Of a stretch of 64,000 nucleotides of DNA, positions 33,000 to 44,199 are shown in pieces. How positions within the stretch are numbered: position 1 is the first letter of the stretch; the number at the start of each line of letters is the position of its first letter. The position numbers were made by a program, and so were the translations under genes. Under the pieces are notes generated by a model, which was given only the letters and a program-made list of their open reading frames with translations, ran no database searches and was not told where the DNA came from. Where the stretch lies: positions 21,485,867-21,549,866 of the forward strand of contig OU342630.1 in NCBI GenBank assembly GCA_910589415.1. Direction: 5' to 3'. The stretch comes from Malachius bipustulatus. Its lineage: Eukaryota; Arthropoda; Insecta; Coleoptera; Melyridae.

Positions 33000-34870
33000 A
33001 ATAGTTCGTTTTAATTGACGCCAACGTCAATAATTCATTTCAAACTCCATCTGCAAAAAAATCACTCGAGCGCAATATCAGGCTAAATCTAAGCTCTCGT
33101 GGTATTACCCCCGAATATTTCTAAGCTAATTTCGTATTATTTCTGCCAAAAGAAATATAAGGATGAGAATTAAAGACTACTTGTTTAAATAACATTTAAA
33201 TAATGATTTATCGTTTATAAAATAATACGAATCCGAGAAAAGCCTAACGATGCGTCGCGTACCCTTTTATAATTCAGACTATTGCATATAGCACCAGCAC
33301 CTCCAGCCCTTGAATTTCTCCTGCCTTCCTGATCTCGCAAACAAGCTGCCCTTCGAGACCATCAACGGCTTTGAATTGCAGTTATGCTTGCAAATGCTAA
33401 TCAGAAATAAAAATTCGTACACTAATAGGTATAGATCCGGTGACGTCGAATAACCTGCGCAATATAATATCTTGTAAGATTTATTGTATTATCATGGTGT
33501 CTATGAATTAGAACGATAACCATTTTCTTAAATAAAATGGAGGATAATCTATATCGATGTAACTATTAGGAAAATAATCTGTTCATTAAGATAAGAATAG
33601 CAAAGAGTGATGAAAAGGACACACATCTCCTTTCCATACATTGGTATTCACAAATCTAGTTTTATTTAAAAAAATGATGGTTTGTCTTTTGTTATAGCGT
33701 TGTTCCTACATGATATTCAGCAGCTCATTCGAAGCCGCGAACAGAAAATCCTTATCTTTACTACCTACTAAACAAGCTTAGATTAACTTGGATCATATTA
33801 TATTTTCGACATCTGACAACCAATATTCCAAATTACAGGCATTTTTGTATGAATTTATAAACTTTTCGCACATGGATTTAAATTTTATACATATGTATAT
33901 CACAGTAAGCTGAATAGCACCTGCTTCATTTTGCGACATTTCGAATGAAACTTCCCAAACGAATATGCGATACAGAGTAAAAATATCGGAGAAATAAGCA
34001 AGTTAAATCCAGATAAACATATTTTGAGTTTAGAAATCTGTTTATAAAGTGAGTCTGAAAGTATTTCAGCAGAACTTTCTGAAAGCTGTTCTATAACTAC
34101 GACAAATCAATATGTGAAATCCTATTGGTTGCCAGAAAGTTATAAGAGAAAAGCAACTCTCATAAGCATCCGCGTATTCCGTTTTATCAAAGTCATCTCC
34201 ATCCCATGCGGAATAGAGGCACGTAATCTACTAACACATAAATGCACGAGGAAAAGTCTGAGAGATTCCAAACTCTCGCTATGAAAATCCCAGCAAAATA
34301 GCATATAAATGGCGATACCGCAGCAGCAGGTCTATAGCAGAGTACTTTGTACTCCCTACTTTACTTTAGCTGAATGGTGTAGGAACAGGAATGGACAATA
34401 CTAGGACGAGATGCGGGCAAGCCGAGCAGCCACTCGATGCTTTGATCCACTGGAGAGGTCGGGATTGGGAAGAGCCAGCGCTCTCGGCTCAGATGTGCAG
34501 CCGTGTCGGGTTAGGTATGGGGCACAAATAGCCTCCTCCATCCCCCTATTCTAAATATACGTATAAGAAACGAGCTGAACCTTATAATGGTTCATGCATA
34601 AAACCCTTGCTGATGTTACGTTTCCCTATTACAGAGTGTTTTGTAGCCTAGTTCTAGGAAAATCCAATTACAAAGAGTAATGTAAGCCATCAAGAGTCAC
34701 GTTAACTATCCAGTGTTCCACTCAAATAGCTTCCTTCCAAGATTTATTTATATTTTACTTTTATATACCTACCATCATTATGGAATTCTCGCGAACAGTA
34801 CACATTCTAAAGCCATATAAATGATCAAAAACTAAAAAAGTAAAAAGATTCAAAATAAACTATAAATAAG
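33000..34870. other. Spacer without recognised features
   Basis: No open frame of note, no palindrome of the families seen elsewhere. A moderately GC-rich block at 34385-34545 (GGACGAGATGCGGGCAAGCC) has no identifiable product. Confidence 0.4.
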
Positions 34871-34872
34871 AA

Positions 34873-34996
34873 TTGTAACATGGAATGTTCAAAGCATGTA
34901 CTGTAAAGCAGTGAAAGCCTGCATGCCTACAATGTAATCTTGGAAATTAATAGACTGAACATCAAAATAATGGGAATCAGTGAAGCTCGCTGGATA
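34873..34996 (+). pseudogene. RTE-like endonuclease, N-terminal fragment
   Basis: The plus strand reads VTWNVQSMYCKAVKAC and, after a frameshift, NRLNIKIMGISEARW. The TWNVRS/T opening followed by LGISE-x-RW is the start of the apurinic-type endonuclease of RTE/BovB and related non-LTR elements; the Asn of WNV and the Glu of ISEARW are catalytic-site residues in this family. The next part of the same domain is found at 35436, beyond an insertion. Confidence 0.65.
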
Positions 34997-35039
34997 AACT
35001 GTGGACAGAGGGACTGAGACATTCGTAGATATTTGTCAG

Positions 35040-35411
35040 AGAACCATCAGAGAATAAAACTAATGAACTGAAAAAGCTGAGTAAACACCAGCTGAGATGG
35101 GCAATTGCACTTCTAACAGGACATCGCCCACTAATGAAACACCTCACAATAATAGGAGTGAAAAACAATCCAGATTGCAGGAGATTCGGGGAGGGGGAAA
35201 CTCCATGCCACCTAATGTGTGAATGCCCAGCACTAGATGGAACTAAACTTCTAATATTTATATAAGAAATAGAACAAGCACCCATTGGACTCATACTGAA
35301 TTACTTTCGGGAACTGATGTTAATAATTATCCAAAGGGGTACAATAAGCGCATGCTTAGGTACGAGCAGGGCCTTGAACCTACCCTAGAAGTAATAATAA
35401 TAATAATAATA
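35040..35411 (+). pseudogene. 3' end of a non-LTR ORF2 inserted in the RTE-like element
   Basis: The frame reads KKLSKHQLRWAIALLTGHRP, then MKHLTIIGVKNNPDCRR and HLMCECPALDGTKLL: the RNase-H-adjacent C-terminus of a non-LTR ORF2, with the C...H...C box. A stop follows and then about 90 bp later a (TAA)n run at 35393-35411, a plausible 3' tail. It separates two halves of the RTE-like endonuclease, so it is probably a 5'-truncated insertion. The minus-strand 105-codon frame here is a shadow. Confidence 0.7.
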
Positions 35412-35435
35412 GCCCTTCTCTTCCAGTATTTTGTT

Positions 35436-36240
35436 TTACAACTAGAGACATACTGTGGAAAACTCAACCTAATACCTACAAAGCGGATAAAAACGTCGAA
35501 AAAGTGAAATCTTTCTTCAAGGACATTGATGATGTCATGAAAGTGTGGCGACCAAGTACAAAGATGTAAATAACCTTACTCTTGGGAGTGCATGAATGCT
35601 AATACTGACAATACTCATGTGACAAATGGATAGGACTGTACGGACTGGGCGAACGTATAAGCAAATAGAAGATCGGCGCCTACAATTCTACCAAGAAAAC
35701 TCAATCGTAATAACTAATAACTTTTTCAAATTACCAAAACATCGCCTGAATACAAGGAAATCGCCACAAGACGATGAAAATCGTGTATTCCGGAATCAAG
35801 TTCCGGGCAAAGAGGTAGCTACCCCTGCCAAGGGGGTAAATTTGGGTACTTAAATTTGTCGCGAAAGTGTATGCCTACTTAGATAACAAAATCGACCTGT
35901 TGCGGCGTTTTTCGCGTACATCTTCAGTTTTTAAGTTATTAAGCTTGGTACCATTTCGCTGGGCCACCCGATCAGATAATGTACCTATACATGAATACAA
36001 TGGAAAATGCCAAAACATTCACAGAAGCAGATGACTAGGAGTATAATCTTTTCATGGTGGAGATTATGGTGAAGCTCAACAGGCTGAAAGTTTCTCTAAG
36101 CCAAAGATCTATTGATACCAGCCTACTAAAAAGGAGTAATGTGAGAGTGGCAGTAGATCTAGATATAAATGAAAACTCAATTAAATTAGTACCCGTTCGT
36201 CAACTCAGAGTCAAACTGAAGACCATGTGGTGGAGCTTAA
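35436..36240 (+). pseudogene. RTE-like endonuclease, C-terminal part
   Basis: In several frames the plus strand carries KVKSFFKDIDDVMK near 35500, then DRRLQFYQENSIVITNNFFK and RKSPQDDENRVFRNQ (35664-35810), the last third of the RTE endonuclease (the usual order is ...QFC-x-EN-x-L-x-I-x-NT-x-F...Y-x-W-x-SPD). At 36055-36240 the linker toward RT follows (KLNRLKVSLSQRSIDTSLL). Stops and frameshifts are frequent. The Asp-His pair that closes the active site is not recognisable. Confidence 0.65.
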
Positions 36241-36679
36241 AATGAGTTATTGTAAGAAGTAAGAAGTAAGAACCTTGTAAGCAACAAAAAACATCTGAAA
36301 CCTGAGAAGCAAATAAATCGATGGGATGACTGATGTTGGTGCTTATGGAGGAAAGAAGAAACCTGTAAAACGCAGAGAGAAAGATACAAAGAAGTACATA
36401 AGGACATCAAGTGTAAATGTCGCCAAGATAAAGGGGGGGGGGGGGGATTAAAAGAGAAATATACCGAGATAGACAATTTGAAGGACTGCACGACATCATA
36501 GTGTGACTAAAAAATAAAACACTTTACCGGAACTGGTCGGAATCAAACATCATTCAAGCATGCAAATGAAAAAGGAAACATTGGCTAATACAGATCGATT
36601 GCTTGTATGTGATATATTATGCATCAAATCCCTTTTCAATGACCAAAAATAATAAATAACTATCAATAAGTAAAAATCA

Positions 36680-37080
36680 TTCAAAGATGGGTAAGCTCCT
36701 GACCCTGACGACATACCTGCAAATCTGCTTAAGTTGATAAAAGGACATACTTTAGGTACTGTAACTTCCTGATTTAATAATATTCAGGAATAATTCCAAA
36801 AGAATAGCGTCAGACAACTTTTGTCACACTTCCTAAGAAGCATAACGTCAAAAAATGCCAGGAACACTGTACTGTCAGCATAAAGAGTCACACATTGAAA
36901 TTCTTTCTCAAAGTCATCAACTGTAGTATTTATAAGAAGCTAAATAAATATATAGCAGATACTTAGTTTGGCTTTACAAATGGACTTAGCACAAGGGTAA
37001 CTTTGTTTGTCTACAGTGTCATGCAGCGGTGTCTTGATGTAAATCAAAATGTAAAAGCCTGCTTTATTGAATATTTGAAG
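36680..37080 (+). pseudogene. RTE-like reverse transcriptase, fingers and palm part
   Basis: PDDIPANLLKLIKGH near 36700 is the RT entry motif; DTQFGFTNG-like text at 36957 and QRCLDVNQNVKACFIEYLKR at 37024-37080 correspond to the segment just before and at motif A of RTE-type RTs. Several frames are needed. Sequence between 37080 and 37620 shows no RT similarity and may be an insertion. Confidence 0.65.
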
Positions 37081-37689
37081 CGTTTGGTAGATTGAGACAC
37101 AAGAAGCTAACAGAAGCACAGGAACGGAAACACCTCGACACAAGAGATGTATCGTGTAATCCACAAATGTTTTCATGAAATTTTGCCTTGGAAGATAGAG
37201 ATTGCTATTCAAGTCATGTCTGAGCTCATTTTAAGAAAATATTTTTAAAATAACTTTATTAGTTCCAATTTTTATTATTTTTAACAGTGTCATAATTTTT
37301 ATTCCTGTCAGGTTATATTTAAATATTAAATATAATAATTATTTTTAATAATATGGCTCTCATCAATCAATAAAAACTTTCCATGCTGGAAATATTCTTC
37401 AGGAATGGACAAAAAATCAATGGCAAATGGATGTAGTTTTCAAAAAAGTTCATTACGTCATCGTAAGTCATGTTTTTAATTATTGCTCTATGATTTATAG
37501 ATCACTGATTGGAGTAGTTCAGTTACGCACCTTCCAATTATTGTTTGTATTTTTCTGGCAGACATACTTAATTTTATTCAAGGAAATAGTTAATTAAAAA
37601 TTTTGTAGATTATACGATACAAATAATAGTAAAATTGTACCTAAACTAAAGTGTGTCTGTTCGCGTCCAATTTGAAATGACAAAAGCAG

Positions 37690-38015
37690 TGTAAATCAAG
37701 CGAGGAGTCTGACAAGGGTGTGTTCTTTCACCACTCATGTTCGACATATATTCAGAAGAAACCTTCACTAATGCCCTCGAAAAGAGTGCCGGTAAAATAC
37801 GAGTTGAACAATTTGCGTCATATGGACGTTACAGTACTTCTCGCCGAAAACATGCAGGACCTTCAGAATATGGTGAGCAATGCCATCACAGATATAGTTG
37901 ACGATATGGTTCGGCACTCAGTGTTAAGAAGATCAAATACATACGTGATTTTCACCAAAACTGAAGTGCTCGATGAACATTTTTATGTGGAAGGCGAAAG
38001 GTTGGAAAGATTCTA
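37690..38015 (+). pseudogene. RTE-like reverse transcriptase, active-site region (decayed)
   Basis: The start reads GVRQGCVLSPLMFDIYSEE-like text in one frame (37705-37765), followed by VTVLLAENMQDLQNMVSNAI where the YADDTVL-type catalytic box should stand (about 37830), and then VIFTKTEVLDEHFYVEGERL. The catalytic aspartate pair is not intact: the box reads HMDVTVLL. It ends at 38014-38016, and no C-terminal tail is seen before the second RTE copy begins. Confidence 0.65.
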
Positions 38016-38184
38016 GAGGTATGACCACCTACGTATAAGTTTCAACTGCTCCGTGAATAATTAATGTTCAGAAATAAAGAGAAATAGTGAACAAGTAAAG
38101 CAGTACATCTATTAAGAAATTTGTAATATTGTCAGATAAATCCGCTTTGGTACCAATCTAAGCCTACCCCAGAGATATAAATAC

Positions 38185-38590
38185 CATTCAAGTATATGCA
38201 CCTACCACAGAAAAACCTCACACCGAAATACAACAAGTTTACTGTGACATTAAACAACTTCTAAAAGTAGGAAAGAGAATGTCAACATTATGTTATAGGG
38301 GGGAGAATGACAGAGTAGATCTCCTCATACAGTTCTGTCAAAAGAAAAACCTGATGGTAGCAAAGACATGACTCAAACTGGTCGAGAGAAGGTTCTAACA
38401 AGGAAAGCGCCAGATGACAAAATTAGAAACCAAATAGATTATATTCTGTTAGAAAAACGCTACAGAAATGGCATAATGGGAGTTAAAACATACCATGGTG
38501 TGGACATTGTATTAGATCATCAACCAGTCATTGGCAAAATCGAAATAAAACTAATAAAGGAAGTACAACGCAATAGAGTGATAAGATAAT
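38185..38590 (+). pseudogene. Second RTE-like element: endonuclease fragment
   Basis: IQVYAPTTEKPHTEIQQVYC at 38187, then DRVDLLIQFCQKKNLMVAKT, then NQIDYILLEKRYRNGIMGVK and DHQPVIGKIEIKLI: the later two thirds of an RTE endonuclease in three frames. The SDH-type catalytic end survives as LDHQ. The GDFN box is missing (a deletion near 38285). A separate copy from that at 34873-38015, since the same region occurs in both. Confidence 0.72.
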
Positions 38591-38838
38591 ATTTAGATTT
38601 ATCGGGAGTGGGCCATTGTCGCTTAGAGTGATAAGACTCATCTTGAAGGTATGCTGAAGGAATGCTGAAAGTATTAGAAACACGCGAAAAGGTAGCAAAC
38701 GCGCCGAATAACAAACTTAATAACGAAGTACAGTTACTGCGGCGGGAAACACCAACGAAAAATTGATAGGAGACCGCTGCCATGAATTGAAAGAGCTCCA
38801 AACTAAACACGACTTTAACATGCATAGAAATAAAAGAG

Positions 38839-39230
38839 GTGACAGGAGTGAGAAATATTCATAATACTGTATTCATAATACTCAAGACGAACGATAACCG
38901 AATAATAGCTAACCAGAAAGACATAGAAGAACTGTCGCTACGATATATTCTGGAACTGTTTGACGATGAAAGTACAGAGCCTTTGTCTACAGACATAGGT
39001 TCTGAATCAGAAGAAGAAAATGTTTTGGCATCAGAAATAAAATGCAATCAAAATGGCAGAAACTTAAAAAGCAGCAGGTCCAGATAACATATACGCGGAA
39101 ATGTTGAAACTCCTGAATGAGAAAAGCATTACAGGTATATACCACATGAAAGCATGGTCAGAAAGTATTCCTCAAGAAGACTGGCTTAAATCAATATACA
39201 GGCAAGTGTGGAACCAAGGCTCTGTTGCCA
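38839..39230 (+). pseudogene. Second RTE-like element: linker and start of RT
   Basis: Frame 38839-39087 reads NDNRIIANQKDIEELSLRYI, LELFDDESTEPLSTDIGSES, the connector between endonuclease and RT in RTE-type ORF2. After a shift, the next frame gives YAEMLKLLNEKSIT at about 39092 and SIPQEDWLKSIY at 39165, the first RT motif. RT is then lost at about 39230, where unrelated sequence begins. Confidence 0.72.
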
Positions 39231-39834
39231 GAAAAATTCAAGATATCGGTCTGAAAATTTCGGAGATCATATCTGACAACTTACACATCTTTTCACACAA
39301 AAAAAAAAATTTTGTCGAATAATTTTACGATACGGCCGCCATATTGATTTTTTTTAGGCAAGAGAATAGGTCATGTATGAATAGTTTGAAAGCTCTCTTC
39401 ATTCTCTATTTAAAATCGACGTTTTCAAATTTATTGCAAAAATTAACATTAAAAATAAATTAAAATCATCTGATTTTAGGATATTCGCTGCCAAACACTA
39501 TAAATTTAATGAGTATGTAATACCGTTTAAATGTTGATGTTGTAAAGAAGAAAAAACCTGAATTTTGGTCTAAGAGATGTTAAAAATCTCGCCTTGAACA
39601 TCTTGGCAACTGGCAACATTCTACTCTTAAATAAAAATTTCTTCGAATTTTTTTGATAATTTAAATTTTTTTCATAAAATTCAAAAGCAATATTATTTTT
39701 GTATAGAGTATAAAGTGATCTTTCCAATGATGTATGCACATAACCTATCTTCTTATTAAAAAAAATCAAGATGATGAAATTATTCGGATTTTTTCTGTGT
39801 AAAAAAATGTGCAAGATCATTTTTACCTTTTTCT
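39231..39834. other. AT-rich spacer
   Basis: No gene was recognised. TACGGCCGCCATATTG at 39332 resembles the conserved GGCGGCCAT block of foldback family D. The minus-strand 97-codon frame at 39527-39820 is low-complexity Phe/Lys/Asn and not credible. Confidence 0.4.
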
Positions 39835-40072
39835 CTTCAGCGTGTCACATCTGTTATGCGTGCTACATGCACAGAGACCATTAATGATTTCTTGAGAAGT
39901 CAAGTTTCGGGGGGAGGGGGGGGGGGGCGGAAGCAGCTACTAATGCAGCTGGTAGCTTCCGTCATCGACAAATAGATGGTGCTGGATTAATGAAGTTACG
40001 GAAAACCGTGCAAACGTTTTACACTTAAGGAAATTCAGGCACTCCAAGTAAGCAGGCATAGCACCTTGAGTT

Positions 40073-40132
40073 ACAGATGTGGCACGCTGAAGAGACCATA
40101 TAGAGGTCGAAACGGCCGTCCGTGTCTTCTGT
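40073..40132 (+). ncRNA. Type I hammerhead ribozyme
   Basis: Plus strand: CUGAAGA (40087-40093; position 7 may be any base), stem II GACC (40094-40097), 7-nt loop, GGUC (40105-40108), GAAA (40109-40112), stem III ACGG/CCGU with no loop (40112-40119), cleavage after C40120. Stem I is GGCACG/CGUGUC (40081-40086 with 40121-40126), an internal loop, then CAGA/UCUG (40074-40077 with 40128-40131). Every core position fits. The loopless helix III is palindromic, as in hammerheads that work best as dimers in Penelope-like and retrozyme RNAs. A broken inverted partner of the first half lies at 39835-39865. Confidence 0.85.
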
Positions 40133-41009
40133 CAGAGGGCTCTGGAACCACTTTTTCATGGTGTCACTAAAAGTGATGCGTAGCCTTAAATTAATATGAC
40201 CTATACGCGGAACCCGGATATTCCTTTTTTCATCGTGTCAATTCTATTAGGTACGCTTTGGAAAAAATAAAGTTCATATTGTGTGAGCTTTTATGAGCAT
40301 GATGATTTCTAAGATAAAAAGATACAAATCTAAAGAAATTCTCAGTGGTGTAAAAAAATTAAGCAAGGAGGTTAGAGCTTATTCTGCAAGTTGTGAGGGA
40401 GGAGAGAGGGCATCATAACAATACCGTGCGATCTGCTCTACCTGGAAATCAGAAGAAAAGACAATTGAATAATACATAAGCGACTCTTCAAATCAATCAC
40501 TCTTGTATAATATAGATATCACACCTAGCAGACATGCAGGGTCGTCCGTAGCTTTAATAAAACAGGTCAATGTAAAATTACTAATAGGAGTTACTACAGC
40601 TTAAGCTGACGATCATAAGGTTGCACTGGACTGGAAGTCGATGTAAATTATAATACGTCGACGTGGAGCTGAGCTGGATTACATTGGATTCAGTAGAATC
40701 AAGGCTGCAGCAAGACGTTTTAGCACAGTAATTTAATAACGTACGATACTTTAGTGGATTTAGGAGAAAGCTAGGGGGTGGAAGTTGTCCTTATTTCATG
40801 TACTGTTATTAAATTATTTTGGTAGGAAGTATGAATAACTCAAATTCAAATTTATGATGAAATAATTATTGATATTTTAAGAGTAAGGTATATCTTCAAT
40901 TTAGTAAATTGGGATTGAGTTATAATAAGTGTCAGATGATCTCCTGTCATGTCGAGAGCAGATCAGATTCAGGTATAAAAGGGAGACATTTTTATCTCTG
41001 GGTTTATAG

Positions 41010-41363
41010 CAGGGTGTTTCAAAACATGTGTCGGAAAATGAAATGTATGATTCCATGCCTCGTTCTAAGAAAAAAGTTTCCATTAACATGGGTCCGCAAA
41101 CGCACCGTTTTCGAGTTACAGGTGGTAAAAAAAATTCATTTCACGTAATCTCTAGCACCGTTGGAGATAAAAACTGAATACCATTAATATTGTTCGTGAG
41201 ATATAATAAAAAAACTGAAAAAATATAATATTTTGACACCCTGCATCCTGCATTTCGAAAATGATGGGTTTGCGGATCCATGTAAATATAGGAACTTTTC
41301 TCACAGAACGCGACAAAAGGAATCACCCCTTTCATTTTCCGACAGATGTTTTGAAACACCCTG
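41010..41363. mobile_element. Small foldback with CAGGGTGTTTC ends
   Basis: CAGGGTGTTTCAAAACATGT at 41010 pairs with the complement ending CACCCTG at 41363 (TA follows). Arms share GTCGGAAAATGAAATG with CATTTTCCGAC, and GTCCGCAAACGCACC with a GGTTTGCGGATCC partner. Length 354 bp. Three short frames here are by-products. Confidence 0.82.
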
Positions 41364-42255
41364 TATAGTTTTAGGTGCAAATAGGATTCATTCTGTTTCG
41401 TGGTACAATGAAGCGATTGTCAAAAATCAACAATAAACGCTGAAAATGTGCTTATATTGGAAACACTATTGAGTGATTGAAACTTTAAGTCATGGGCGGC
41501 CGTCTAAGACAGATATCAAATATATTTATTTATTGACCACACTGAACAAAGTCTGACGTAGTTACTAACACATTAAAAAAAAATATTCAAAATTTTCTAT
41601 TCTTCTATTTTAGAAAAAAAAACAAACCTTTGTTTAACCGAATCTCACTAAAAAACATAAGGCAAGCAATGCCACGTCGCGACGTCATATTAACGTCATT
41701 CGATGAAAGAATTTTCCATAAAAAAAAATAATAATAATTATAAAATTTTCAAAAATTTTGTTGTTGAATGTGATTTTGGTTTCCGTGATTTTTTTAATAC
41801 CGAGTAACACGAAAAATTTTTATGGCGGCCATAAGAAAAATAACATCACTATGAAAACCCTGGGATCTACTGGAATTTGGAATAATGGAAAATTTTTGAA
41901 ATGTTAAATGAATAGCTGTTGACGACAAATACATAATATACCGTGTGACAAGTTTCAAAGCAGAACATAGGCGAATAGCATGGGAAATCACATATTTGTA
42001 GATTATTTCTCACCACTTTTATCTACAAGAATGGTAATGGTGTCTATCGAAAGAGAATTGTTTTCTGAGCATGCTGATACCAAATACTTAATAACTAACA
42101 GTTTCTTTATGATGGCACAATAACTTAAACATTTTCAAAATTAAAAATGTGAGCGGCCATGACATGCCTACTTCGAATAATTTTGTTACTGTCAAAAAAA
42201 ACATCGAATAAAAATAAAAATCTAGGTCATATGAGTATAATTTATTGAAAAAGAG

Positions 42256-42305
42256 CTTGTCAACCGGTTTCGGGGGTTAGCCCATCATCAGGACAATTGT
42301 CAGTT
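42256..42305 (-). ncRNA. Hammerhead ribozyme, partly degenerate
   Basis: Minus strand: UUGUC (stem I), CUGAUGA (complement of 42285-42291), stem II GGG/CCC with a weakened first pair (U opposite C), GAAA (complement of 42268-42271), stem III ACC/GGU, cleavage after U, then GACAA closing stem I with five pairs. Core intact, but the 10.1-11.1 pair that is normally G-C is lost, so activity may be low. A dead sibling with the same flank is at 21505-21565. Confidence 0.6.
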
Positions 42306-42529
42306 ATTGGCAATTCCAGAAATTTACAGGTGTTAACATTGCATACAAATGTGATAGATGAAGATGAAGGCTCTATTATAAGAATCAACAACAATTGTCG
42401 TACAAAAATTTCAGTGAATTATGTTACTTACATCGATGTTAAATATAATTTAAACCTTTTCGAAGTGAAAAGGGTTGAGATTGTTTTACCTATTGAAGAT
42501 AGGATTTGATATTACATATTAATTTGACA

Positions 42530-42661
42530 TTTTTAATAGAGCAAGTTAAACTGGACCGAACCGTGAGGCGGGACGACCAGGAAAATGGTCGTCCACGAAA
42601 ATGGTCATTTTCCTGGTCGCCTCACGGTTCGGTCCAGTTTAACTTTCTCTATTAAAAATTA
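42530..42661. repeat. Near-perfect hairpin, ~55-bp arms
   Basis: TTTTTAATAGAGCAAGTTAA at 42530 to CGACCAGGAAAATG pairs with CATTTTCCTGGTCGCCTCAC onward to TCTATTAAAAA at 42658. The only asymmetry in the arms is GGGA around 42580 and AGC/TTC at 42540. The 18-nt loop itself repeats GAAAATGGTCGTCC. GC-rich centre in an AT-rich setting. Confidence 0.9.
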
Positions 42662-42779
42662 AAGTTGTGCTGCCTGTCTGTGACAGATTGCTTTTGTACA
42701 CAGCATAACAATCAATCATAAAAAGACAATAATATAAAAATTTTAACAATTAACAATAAATATGGGTATGTAAAGAAAC

Positions 42780-43430
42780 TATATAGCTACCTATATTTCT
42801 TTAATTTCTACTGCGCTATCATTTGTCGGTTAAACAGCGACCAGGTAGGTACTCATGTACCTACCCAGGTACTTTATAGATGGCGCAGTTTATATTTTGA
42901 AAATGGACTGAACTCACTAAATGCGACACAAGTCATTATTATTGTTTGGTTTAAGTAAAAATTGTATAAATGGGAATTAACTATTTGAATAATAGACTTT
43001 AATTGTCGTTTCTTTGTTTTTCAGGTAGGTAGAATAGAATGATTTAAGTTAAATAATGTAATTAGTATTGTGTGTACTAATTTTATAATTATTAATTAAT
43101 AACTAAAATTAAATCTTTGTTTTTCAGAGCAACGCAATTGTTTATTCTTAATTTTCAATTCCCAATAAGTTTGGAAGCATAGTAATAATTATTATTGTCT
43201 TATAGGTATTATAAATATAAATAAATAAATAAATATAATATTAATCGTATCAATTAAAATCTTTTCACATAATGTACACTCGTTAATAACCAACAACTCG
43301 GACAAGTTCGAAGCGCAATTTATAAAAGGGAGGATCTTCGTAATTTTTTAATGATGTTCAATCAATATTAAAATAAATTAAATAATTGAAAATATTGTCT
43401 TTGACAGTGAAAAAGTTATCCTAATTTAAC
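42780..43430. other. Interior of the 41941-43654 foldback, unassigned
   Basis: AT-rich; AAATAAATAAATAAAT microsatellite near 43218 and GTAGGTACTCATGTACCTAC at 42845-42864. No coding frame. Confidence 0.4.
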
Positions 43431-44199
43431 ATGTCATGGCTGCTCATCGTTTAATTTTGAAAATGTTTAAGGTATTCTGCCATGATAGAAAACTGTTAAT
43501 TAGTAGGTATTTTGGTATCAGCATGTTCAGAAAATAATTCTCTTTCGATAGACACAATTACCATTCTTGTAGATAAAAGTGGTGAGAAATAAACTGCAAA
43601 TATGTGATTTCCCGTGCTATTCGCCTATGTTCTGCTTTGAAACTTGTCACTCGGTATAAACGTACAAAAAATAATTCATTTATTTTCAAAAATAAAAAAG
43701 ATGACTGAAAAACGAAATTTCGAATTTTCAGTTTTTCAGGAAATTTGAGCAACGTCTGCAATTTATATAAATTTTGTTTCAAATACTTAATAAACATAAA
43801 ATTGTGCAAGTTTTCTCTAATTTAACCGACCCTGTATCTCTTTCCGTTTACGAGATCGCAATGATTGGTAGTACAAAAAATTTCCACCCTGTATAACAGT
43901 ACTGATAATGTCATGCCATAGTAAGGACTTTTTTAAAAAGTACCTTCAAGCGTCGTCAAACATACTTAATTATCTTTCCCCAGGAAACGACTTTTACAAA
44001 CGATTCCGACTTAACTTCGGCATTGGAGTTTTTGTCAGCGGTGGCCTCTACTGCCAACGTGAGGAAGACTTAGAACCTAATGACGTTGCTGTCATATGGC
44101 TTAGGATAACATACCGGAAAATTATTTGTTGATTGTATCGATCAGTAAGCGATAAGCAGTAGGGCACCTTTTTAGTCCATGACAAATAACGGTTATTTT

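Larger units (their letters stand above)
41941..43654. mobile_element. TA-flanked foldback with CCGTGTGACAAG ends, inside family D
   Basis: CCGTGTGACAAGTTTCAAAG at 41941 pairs with CTTTGAAACTTGTCACTCGG at 43635-43654, each next to TA. Arms of about 210 bp include TAGATTATTTCTCACCACTT and CATGCTGATACCAAA in inverse pairs. The ~1.3-kb interior carries a hammerhead-bearing repeat (42197-42520) and a near-perfect hairpin (42530-42661), probably later insertions. Confidence 0.82.
41600..43891. mobile_element. Foldback family D host, split by another foldback
   Basis: The left half (GGCGGCCATAAGAAAAATAAC, AAAACCCTGGGATCTAC, about 41600-41940) and the right half (AAAATAATTCATTTATTTTC, TTTAACCGACCCTGTATCTC, ending CACCCTG at 43891) are continuous in the complete copy 26233-27206 but are held apart here by the 1714-bp insert 41941-43654. 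Confidence 0.75.

Noticed and set aside
34977..35294. 105-codon minus-strand frame rich in Ser/Leu
   Set aside because: It is the shadow of the plus-strand non-LTR ORF2 C-terminus.
36430..36447. Poly-G run (also 39908-39929) as a possible G-quadruplex or tail
   Set aside because: A single homopolymer without phased G-tracts; possibly sequence-error prone.
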